The notes under the pieces: generated by a model
Seen by the model: the letters and a program-made list of their open reading frames with translations, nothing else
What the model was told of the DNA's origin: nothing
Databases searched by the model: none
Position numbers and translations under genes: made by a program
Shown here: positions 1-5,218 of the stretch, piece after piece
Layout of the letters: every line of letters starts with the position of its first letter
How positions within the stretch are numbered: the stretch's first letter is position 1
Source: Legionellales bacterium
Lineage (GTDB): Bacteria > Pseudomonadota > Gammaproteobacteria > Legionellales > Legionellaceae
Direction of reading: 5' to 3'
DNA: 5,912 nucleotides
Assembly: GCA_020050955.1 (NCBI GenBank)
Contig: JAGVJT010000135.1
Location: forward strand, 1 to 5,912

Positions 1-500
1 CGATTAATTTATCAACCAAAGACTTTCAAGCACAATCACCGACGCTTATTGAACGCATCCAGCTTTTATTGGAAATAACGCGCATTGAACCAACACAACT
101 TGAACTTGAAATCACAGAAAGCAGCATCATGAATAATTACACCACAGCAATTCCTGTAATGCATGCACTAAGAGACGCAGGCATTCGCATTGCTTGTGAT
201 GATTTTGGCGCAGGTTATTCATCACTGAACTACCTCAAACAACTTCCCATTGATACCTTAAAAATTGACAAATCATTCATCGATGACATGACATGGAACG
301 TCAATGACATGGCTATTATTCGAGCGATTCTATCAATTGCAGATCATATGGGGATTCGTGTCATTGCAGAAGGCGTAGAAACCGCGTTACAAGTGGATAT
401 GCTGCGTGATTTAGGTTGTACCATTATTCAAGGGTTTTACTTCAGTAGACCGCTATCTTCGTTTGAAGCAACGCACTTGTTAGAATCAACGCGAAAATAG
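1..500 (+). CDS. EAL-domain cyclic-di-GMP phosphodiesterase, 3' part only
   Basis: The reading frame is open from the left edge (first full codon at position 3) to a TAG at 498-500, giving the last 165 residues of a longer protein. It is the C-terminal two thirds of an EAL domain, which hydrolyses the second messenger cyclic di-GMP to linear pGpG. Visible family motifs, numbered in the fragment, are the metal-binding Asn2 (NLS), Glu36 in ELEITES, the Asp66-Asp67 pair in DDFGAGYSS, Lys87 in LKID, Glu123 in AEGVET and Gln143 in QGFYFSRP. Every late catalytic residue is present, so the domain is probably active; the name-giving E-A-L motif lies outside the window. An in-frame TTG at 69 could be mistaken for a start, but the homology runs through it. 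Any sensory or GGDEF domain would be upstream and cannot be seen. The protein ends soon after the domain, so EAL is C-terminal. Family assignment is firm; specific gene identity is unknown. Confidence 0.95.
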   Translation, partial: INLSTKDFQAQSPTLIERIQLLLEITRIEPTQLELEITESSIMNNYTTAIPVMHALRDAGIRIACDDFGAGYSSLNYLKQLPIDTLKIDKSFIDDMTWNVNDMAIIRAILSIADHMGIRVIAEGVETALQVDMLRDLGCTIIQGFYFSRPLSSFEATHLLESTRK

Positions 501-503
501 AAA

Positions 504-532
504 GGGCCAATCAGTGTGTCGCCAATTGACCC
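504..532. repeat. Imperfect inverted repeat just after the EAL gene
   Basis: GGGCCAAT at 504-511 and ATTGACCC at 525-532 can pair over 8 positions with one mismatch around a 13-base loop, starting 3 bases after the EAL stop codon. The position suits a transcript-end hairpin, but no T-run follows on the plus strand, so it is not a canonical intrinsic terminator. It may be an mRNA 3'-end stabiliser, a weak terminator or chance. Confidence 0.3.
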
Positions 533-606
533 AGTGGAATGACACATAGCAAGTCCAACCTCGCAAGCAGACTATTACATACGGTAAAACGCATGTCAAC
601 CATGCA

Positions 607-690
607 TCATGCTTCTTTTACATACAGTGCAATCACATCACCTTCTGTATCCAAGATAACAGAGCGATGCCCATAAGCATCTTGCCTCAC
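607..690 (-). CDS. Possible very small ORF or gene remnant, doubtful
   Basis: On the minus strand a frame that is open from about 728 ends with TGA at 607-609. A GTG at 688-690 would give 27 residues, beginning VRQDAYGHRSVILDTEG and ending YVKEA. The composition is protein-like (mixed charged and aliphatic, no long simple runs), which is why it is noted. There is no clear Shine-Dalgarno site before the GTG and no ATG start, and I do not recognise a family. It could be a relic of a lost gene's C-terminus, a small protein, or chance. It lies wholly in the gap between the EAL and hydrolase genes. Confidence 0.15.
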   Translation of the reverse strand: MRQDAYGHRSVILDTEGDVIALYVKEA

Positions 691-727
691 AGAACAAGCC
701 CGTTTACACTTTATTAAGCATCGAGAC

Positions 728-733
728 TAAGGA
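728..733 (+). promoter_or_regulatory. Ribosome binding site that decides the hydrolase start
   Basis: TAAGGA lies 8 bases before the ATG at 742 but only 2 bases before the in-frame ATG at 736. The normal spacing therefore favours 742 as the true start. No convincing -35/-10 promoter pair was found in the gap upstream. Confidence 0.6.
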
Positions 734-741
734 CTATGATC

Positions 742-1542
742 ATGCCTCACGTTAAAACCAGTGACTTTCTTTATATGTGGCAGGGAAAACCAAAGCACCC
801 ATTACCTCCCGAAGATGCTCATTACTTATCCCCTATCAATATTCACAACAAAAATCATCATCGCGCATTGTTATTATTACATGGATTCTCATCATCACCC
901 GCGGTGTATCGCCAACTGTTACCAACGCTTACCGGCTATGATGCATTTGTTTGCCCAACACTACCAGGTCATGGCACAAACTTAACCGATTTTGCGAATG
1001 TTAATGCTTCCGATTGGCTATTTTCGGTCGAATCCATTTGCAATGATCTTATTCAACGCTACGAGCACGTAGATGTCATGGGGCTTTCTTTAGGAGGGTT
1101 ACTCGCTTACCACGCTGCGCAACGACTACCTATTCATCATCTCTACCTTCTTGCACCAGCCTTGTTCATCACACTTAATATTCGATGGACACAATACCTT
1201 ATCCGTATGCTACAGTGCTTAGGTATTAAAAACATTCGCAACCATGCCGGGACTATTCGCGATACAACAAACTGGGAACTAACCTACCGCAGGCTACCAC
1301 TGCATACCGTTAATGAACTCTTAACATTGATTAACACATTTAATCTAACACCACCAACATGCCCAATGGATGTTTTTTTAGGTCGTCATGATCCTGTCGT
1401 TGACGTTTCAAGTTTAGCCATTCATTTTAATGGATTACCTCATGCCACATTGCATTGGTTAGAAGACTCATCACATGTTCTTCCGCTGGACACGGACATG
1501 CAAGCTATTACCGCATGCGTAAATAAAAACACACCGCCTTAG
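742..1542 (+). CDS. Alpha/beta hydrolase, carboxylesterase / monoacylglycerol lipase type
   Basis: A 266-residue serine hydrolase that probably cleaves carboxylic esters of short or medium acyl chains in the cytoplasm; the substrate cannot be read from the sequence. The oxyanion-loop motif LLLLHGFSSSP ends near residue 52. The nucleophile elbow GLSLGG places Ser116, the acid is Asp217 in GRHDPVVD, and the base is His245 in SSHVLPLD, so the catalytic triad is complete and in the usual order. Residues from about 140 to 190, between the elbow strand and the acid, are the likely substrate cap. Length and motif spacing match Est30-type carboxylesterases and the Hydrolase_4 / serine aminopeptidase S33 group. 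There is no signal peptide. The start at 742 is preferred over 736 because of the Shine-Dalgarno spacing. The gene stands alone on the plus strand, about 240 bases after the EAL gene and convergent with the next gene; its stop codon lies inside the loop of the shared terminator. Fold and triad are certain; the specific function is open. Confidence 0.93.
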   Translation: MPHVKTSDFLYMWQGKPKHPLPPEDAHYLSPINIHNKNHHRALLLLHGFSSSPAVYRQLLPTLTGYDAFVCPTLPGHGTNLTDFANVNASDWLFSVESICNDLIQRYEHVDVMGLSLGGLLAYHAAQRLPIHHLYLLAPALFITLNIRWTQYLIRMLQCLGIKNIRNHAGTIRDTTNWELTYRRLPLHTVNELLTLINTFNLTPPTCPMDVFLGRHDPVVDVSSLAIHFNGLPHATLHWLEDSSHVLPLDTDMQAITACVNKNTPP

Positions 1543-1557
1543 CCGCAGTGTGTTTTT
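1525..1557. terminator. Bidirectional intrinsic terminator between convergent genes
   Basis: A perfect 10-base inverted repeat, AAAAACACAC at 1525-1534 and GTGTGTTTTT at 1548-1557, is extended inward by a mismatch and two G-C pairs around a 7-base loop. Read on plus, the stem is followed by TTTTTC; read on minus, by TTTTTATTT. It therefore serves both the hydrolase gene and the facing lipoprotein gene. The left arm lies in the last hydrolase codons and the stop codon is in the loop. Confidence 0.85.
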
Positions 1558-1559
1558 CA

Positions 1560-2519
1560 CTATTTATTATACCGTGTGTACTCCTGCTCCATCGCCAACT
1601 CCCAATCTCGCATATCAAGTACCGCGCCATTTTTTGCCATAAAATCTGTGCGCATCGTTGGAAGATTATAAAAATAAATATCACTCGCATCTAAGGCAAG
1701 TGTATGCTGGCGACTCAATGTTGCAATTTCAGCAATAGCATGATCATGCGTTTTAGCAAAAACACGTCTTGCCCGAAGATAACGTCCGTGAAATTGAGTA
1801 TTTCCCCATAATTCAACATCAAGACGCTCAGCAGTACCTGCTAATTGAATACGTGGATTGCCTCGTGCACGCAATCGCAATGTGTCACTCTTCACCCAGT
1901 AAAAACTAAATATCGCTTTACCATTAATATCAAGAGACGCGAGTTTCGCCATTCCTGTTAACTGAACTTTTGGATTCTTGCGCAGGGTAATATTAACATC
2001 ACTGCCCGAAATACCATCCATTTCTGTGTAACCAGGCCCAATAACGGTTAAATGGTGCAAATGAAGCTGCCCATCAAATGATGTTTTTTCTGGGTTTTGA
2101 ATATGCATGTCCAAATCAGATGTTTGAATATGATGACCGGTGACAATCCCTTTTCCCTTATAAGTAAAACGACGAAGAACTTGCATACTAATGTCAACAG
2201 TCACATCGCCTCGCAGATGATACTGTTTTCCAACGTGCGCGCGACCAAAATTAATAAATAACACGCCTTGTTCACTACGAACATGAAATTGTGCAAGGTC
2301 ATTCGCGTAACCATGCAAAACAACGCCCGATCTCGAACTACTTGTATTATGAAGATTCACATGCACTGGGGCGTTGATCACCACCGCAGAAAAAGGAGCT
2401 AACGTTTCAGCGCGTTGTGTATAGCCTTGCGGCACATGCTCAACGCGTGTTGGTGCACGATGAGCCACACAACCACTTAATAAAAATAACAACATCGATA
2501 ACAACGTTCGTGTCAACAT
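1560..2519 (-). CDS. Lipoprotein with DUF2807 / GIN-type beta-helix repeats
   Basis: A 319-residue predicted lipoprotein. The N-terminus (MLTRTLLSMLLFLLSGC) is a classical type II signal peptide with lipobox LSGC and the lipidated Cys17. The next residues are Val, Ala and His, with no Asp at +2, which in gammaproteobacteria favours delivery to the outer membrane. From about residue 40 (APFSAVVINAPVHVNL) to 290 the chain is made of short alternating beta segments like the DUF2807 'putative auto-transporter adhesin head GIN' domain, a right-handed beta-solenoid fold. NP-type turns recur at residues 142, 182 and 221. DUF2807 proteins have no established biochemical activity; roles in the envelope or adhesion are guesses. 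A GTG start at 2552 or ATG at 2525 is possible, but 2519 has correctly spaced ribosome binding and gives the best signal peptide. The gene is divergent from the cytochrome operon and stands alone, so a role in respiration is not implied. Lipoprotein call firm, domain call likely. Confidence 0.85.
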   Translation of the reverse strand: MLTRTLLSMLLFLLSGCVAHRAPTRVEHVPQGYTQRAETLAPFSAVVINAPVHVNLHNTSSSRSGVVLHGYANDLAQFHVRSEQGVLFINFGRAHVGKQYHLRGDVTVDISMQVLRRFTYKGKGIVTGHHIQTSDLDMHIQNPEKTSFDGQLHLHHLTVIGPGYTEMDGISGSDVNITLRKNPKVQLTGMAKLASLDINGKAIFSFYWVKSDTLRLRARGNPRIQLAGTAERLDVELWGNTQFHGRYLRARRVFAKTHDHAIAEIATLSRQHTLALDASDIYFYNLPTMRTDFMAKNGAVLDMRDWELAMEQEYTRYNK

Positions 2520-2527
2520 GAGCATGA

Positions 2528-2535
2528 TCCCTTTT
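2528..2535 (-). promoter_or_regulatory. Ribosome binding site of the lipoprotein gene
   Basis: On the minus strand AAAAGGGA ends 8 bases before the ATG at 2519 and only 2 bases before the ATG at 2525. This supports 2519 as the start, the same tandem-ATG arrangement as in the hydrolase gene. Confidence 0.55.
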
Positions 2536-2587
2536 GCATGACGAAAGCGCACAACACTTTACCTTAGATGAAGTTTCTATGAAGTAC

Positions 2588-2617
2588 AAGATAAAATGTG
2601 TCTATCATCCATGTCAA
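2588..2617 (-). promoter_or_regulatory. Candidate sigma-70 promoter for the lipoprotein gene
   Basis: On the minus strand a perfect -35 box TTGACA (2612-2617) is followed after 18 bases by TATCTT (2588-2593), which matches the -10 consensus at 4 of 6 positions. Transcription would begin near 2581, leaving a leader of about 60 bases. The -35 is good; the -10 is mediocre. Confidence 0.45.
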
Positions 2618-2653
2618 CAATCGAAAATCACTCAGGATTCATCGCGTTATCAC

Positions 2654-2670
2654 AATAATTCGTAATAATT
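2654..2670 (+). repeat. Tandem AATAATT heptamers with 10-base period
   Basis: AATAATT occurs at 2654-2660 and again at 2664-2670, separated by CGT, so the copies fall on the same face of the helix. They lie immediately upstream of the candidate -35 of the cytochrome operon. That fits an AT-rich UP element or a direct-repeat activator site; the motif matches no regulator I can name. Confidence 0.4.
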
Positions 2671-2697
2671 TGCATGTTTCCCCATTCAACGTATAAA
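2669..2697 (+). promoter_or_regulatory. Candidate promoter of the cytochrome oxidase operon
   Basis: TATAAA at 2692-2697 (5 of 6 to the -10 consensus) is preceded by 17 bases and TTTGCA at 2669-2674 (4 of 6 to TTGACA). Transcription would start near 2704, about 40 bases before the GTG at 2743. It is the best -10 in the divergent region on this strand. No convincing FNR or CRP half-site pair was seen nearby. Confidence 0.45.
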
Positions 2698-2742
2698 ATC
2701 TCGCATTTGACGACTTAAAACATTGCAGCAAAAGGAGGGAGC

Positions 2743-4050
2743 GTGAGCTCTTCGTATAAAATCAATCGATTCGCACTGCTTGCTTTCTCATATCTTATGA
2801 TATCCCCCCATCTTGGGCATGCAGAGGAAACTCATGCAACAGCACCTGTGACAAGTTCTTATTACCCAACGTACCCATCGACAACACCAACAGAAGGGCA
2901 ACAACAAGAACGCATCAACCACGGCGAATATCTAGTAAAGATGGGTGATTGTATTTCATGTCATACGGATGTCGAGAACGGCGGCGCACCATTTGCAGGT
3001 GGCTTCGCAATTAACACACCTTTTGGCACCTTCTATACACCCAATATCACGCCTGATAAAAAAACAGGTATTGGCAGTTGGAGCGAAGATGATTTTGTTC
3101 GAGCACTCAAGGAAGGACGTGACCCACACGGACGAAATTACTTCCCTGTTTTCCCATATGCTTATTTTGCAAACGTCACAGAGCAGGACGCACGTGACAT
3201 GTACGCCTATTTCATGAATATTCCCCCAGTAGAACTGGAAAATCGTCCACAACTTTTTCCCTTTAATGTTCCTGGTTCACGATTATCTCTGTGGGGTTGG
3301 AACTTTTTATTTTTCTTTCCCAACACACCATTCGCACCAGACGAAACACAGTCTGATGCGTGGAATCGAGGTAAATACATCGTCGATGGTTTAGGGCACT
3401 GCAGCATGTGTCATACACCATTAAGTCCTTTAGGCGCACCTAAAAAACGCTACTATTTAACCGGTGGCTTTATCGATGGCTATTGGGCACCAAACATCAC
3501 ACGGGATGGGTTAAAATCTGCGAGCCTTGAAGAAATTGCTGAAGATGTTTTCAAGCATAATGAGCTCATTAATCATGCAGGCCCTGTTGCAGGACCAATG
3601 GCCGAGGTCAATCATAACAGTTTGATGTACATGACAAAGGAAGATCGCCTTGCCATTGCAACTTATCTAAAAACAGTCGTCAGCGAAGAGCCTCTCGGCC
3701 TTGCGCCATCAGATAAGGCACCATCGCTTGCACGTGGTCGCCAAGTCTACAACAAAGCCTGTGTTGTATGTCATCAAAATGGTGAAATGACAGCACCTAT
3801 TATTGGTGATGGTGCGTCTTGGTCTCGCCGATTGAAAGACAATGGCTTAACTGGTCTTTATCAGCACGCCATCAACGGTTACAATAGCATGCCTGTACGA
3901 GGCGCATGCGTAACATGTTCCGACAATGACATTTTATCGGCTGTCGATTACCTCTTAAACCGATCACTCACACGCTCTCAATGGCTCAATATACCAACAG
4001 AACAACATGAAGAAGCCGCTAACCAAGTAAGGGAAAAGGATGCGAAATAA
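2743..4050 (+). CDS. Secreted triheme cytochrome c, AdhB-like with a c5-like third domain
   Basis: A 435-residue periplasmic electron-transfer protein. The start is GTG, 4 bases after a full AAGGAGG at 2732-2738. A Sec signal peptide ends near residue 27 (GHA|EE). Three CxxCH heme sites are visible: CISCH (70-74), CSMCH (220-224) and CVVCH (340-344). Domains one and two follow the cytochrome subunit of membrane alcohol/gluconate dehydrogenases (TPNITPD, GRNYFPVFPYAYF, APNITRDGL, GPMAEV). Met286 is a plausible ligand of the second heme; where that family has MPY in domain one, this protein has FPY (Phe137). Domain three carries MPVRGACVTCSDNDI, the Met ligand (383) and CxxCS disulfide pair (389, 392) typical of cytochrome c5. 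There is no obvious C-terminal anchor helix. The gene overlaps coxB by 11 bases, and no dehydrogenase gene is in view, so its likely task is to hand electrons to the oxidase encoded next. Cytochrome identity is certain; partner and donor are inferred. Confidence 0.93.
   Translation: MSSSYKINRFALLAFSYLMISPHLGHAEETHATAPVTSSYYPTYPSTTPTEGQQQERINHGEYLVKMGDCISCHTDVENGGAPFAGGFAINTPFGTFYTPNITPDKKTGIGSWSEDDFVRALKEGRDPHGRNYFPVFPYAYFANVTEQDARDMYAYFMNIPPVELENRPQLFPFNVPGSRLSLWGWNFLFFFPNTPFAPDETQSDAWNRGKYIVDGLGHCSMCHTPLSPLGAPKKRYYLTGGFIDGYWAPNITRDGLKSASLEEIAEDVFKHNELINHAGPVAGPMAEVNHNSLMYMTKEDRLAIATYLKTVVSEEPLGLAPSDKAPSLARGRQVYNKACVVCHQNGEMTAPIIGDGASWSRRLKDNGLTGLYQHAINGYNSMPVRGACVTCSDNDILSAVDYLLNRSLTRSQWLNIPTEQHEEAANQVREKDAK
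4029..4033 (+). promoter_or_regulatory. Ribosome binding site of coxB inside the preceding gene
   Basis: AAGGG lies 6 bases before the coxB ATG at 4040, entirely within the last codons of the cytochrome gene. Together with the 11-base overlap it indicates translational coupling. Confidence 0.6.
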
Positions 4051-5218
4051 ATTCATTCACTTAAGTAAAATTATTTTTTTACTTGCATGCAGTATAGGAA
4101 AAGATGCATTAGCATCTGTGGATCATTGGCAAATGAATATGCCAAAGGGAGTGACCCCACTTAGCCAAGACATGTATAACTTGCACATGATTGCCATGCT
4201 TGTTTGTGCTGTCATCGGTGTGCTTGTGTTCGGTGTGATGTTCTACGCACTTATTCATCATCGAAAGTCAAAAGGACATGCACCCGCGGTATTTCATGAA
4301 AATCTACGTCTTGAAATTGTGTGGTCGATCATTCCTTTTCTTATCTTAGTAGGGCTTGCCATTCCTGCGACAAAAATTTTAATGCGTATGGAAGATAGTT
4401 CGAAAGCGGATCTCACGATTAAGGTGGTTGGTTATCAATGGAAGTGGCAATACAACTACCTTGATAAAGATGTGCATTATTTTAGCTCACTATCAACACC
4501 CTATGCGCAAATTCAAAACCATCAGCCCAAAGGTGATTGGTACCTCCTTGAAGTTGACCGTCCATTAGTGCTTCCTATTCATAAAAAAATTCGTTTTCTT
4601 GTCACCTCAAATGATGTCGTACACTCGTGGTGGGTCCCTGATCTTGGTGTCAAGCGTGATGCCATTCCTGGTTTCATGCATGAAGCGTGGGCTCGGATTG
4701 ATAAACCAGGTGTGTACCGCGGCCAATGTGCTGAATTATGCGGTATCAATCACGGATTTATGCCTATTGTCGTCAACGCCGTCACCGAAGAAGAATTTGA
4801 AACATGGCTAAAAGAACAAGCACAAGCTACACCAGAAGTAGCTCGAACATTATCTCGTCCAGAGCTAATGGCGCTTGGGAAAGAGAAATATGAAACAAAT
4901 TGTGCTGCTTGCCATCAACCAAACGGGAAAGGCATTCCACCACTCTACCCTGCATTAAAAGGCAGCTCTGTTGCTGTTGGCCATCCTGTTTCTCGGCATA
5001 TTGATCTTATTTTACAAGGTATCCCTGGCTCGGCCATGCAACCTTACAAAGATCAACTCACCGATGAAGAAATCGCAGCCATTGTGACGTACGAACGCAA
5101 TGCCTGGAATAACAATACCGATGATGAAGTTCAACCCGCAGATGTCGCGCTTGTTCGTCAAAGTTATCAACAACAACCGACTCTGGTTGAAAAAGCACAT
5201 GTAGGAGGTCTACGATGA
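4040..5218 (+). CDS. coxB: Cytochrome c oxidase subunit II with fused heme c domain (caa3 type)
   Basis: A 392-residue subunit II of an aa3-family terminal oxidase. It takes electrons on the periplasmic side and passes them through the CuA centre to subunit I. After a signal sequence (residues 1-25) come two membrane helices, about 49-70 and 90-112, then the aromatic entry motif GYQWKWQYNY (131-140). The cupredoxin domain has all CuA ligands: His195 in VVHSWWVP, then Cys230, Glu232, Cys234, His238 and Met241. A linker leads to a cytochrome c domain with CAACH (288-292) and probable axial Met333 (SAMQPY), then a hydrophilic tail of about 35 residues. The attached heme c makes this a caa3-type enzyme that can receive electrons from other c-type hemes. 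The signal region contains LLAC at 14-17, so lipid attachment at Cys17 competes with simple cleavage after ALA (23-25). The gene overlaps its upstream neighbour by 11 bases and coxA by 4 (ATGA). Confidence 0.97.
   Translation: MRNKFIHLSKIIFLLACSIGKDALASVDHWQMNMPKGVTPLSQDMYNLHMIAMLVCAVIGVLVFGVMFYALIHHRKSKGHAPAVFHENLRLEIVWSIIPFLILVGLAIPATKILMRMEDSSKADLTIKVVGYQWKWQYNYLDKDVHYFSSLSTPYAQIQNHQPKGDWYLLEVDRPLVLPIHKKIRFLVTSNDVVHSWWVPDLGVKRDAIPGFMHEAWARIDKPGVYRGQCAELCGINHGFMPIVVNAVTEEEFETWLKEQAQATPEVARTLSRPELMALGKEKYETNCAACHQPNGKGIPPLYPALKGSSVAVGHPVSRHIDLILQGIPGSAMQPYKDQLTDEEIAAIVTYERNAWNNNTDDEVQPADVALVRQSYQQQPTLVEKAHVGGLR
5203..5208 (+). promoter_or_regulatory. Ribosome binding site of coxA
   Basis: AGGAGG lies 6 bases before the ATG at 5215 and inside the end of coxB. 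Its strength and the ATGA stop-start overlap support coupled translation of subunits II and I and fix the coxA start. Confidence 0.75.

Noticed and set aside
526..606. TTGAC-like boxes on both strands in the first gap as possible promoters
   Set aside because: None has an acceptable -10 box at 16-18 bases, so no promoter is claimed there.
501..741. Search for a tRNA, small RNA or mobile-element remnant in the first intergenic gap
   Set aside because: No cloverleaf, terminal inverted repeats or target duplications are visible; only the weak hairpin and the doubtful small frame were kept.
1508..1690. A 60-residue minus-strand frame across the convergent gene ends
   Set aside because: It overlaps the lipoprotein gene in another frame and crosses the terminator hairpin; no support for translation.
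2956..3252. A 98-residue minus-strand frame and overlapping plus-strand frames inside the cytochrome gene
   Set aside because: They are shadows of the triheme cytochrome gene, with Cys-rich nonsense composition and no ribosome binding sites.
161..4090. The palindrome GCATGC occurs six times (161, 1513, 2817, 3887, 3904, 4085), twice within CGCATGCGTAA
   Set aside because: All copies are inside coding sequence. The longer match simply encodes Ala-Cys-Val in two unrelated genes, and the number is only modestly above chance for a 6-mer.
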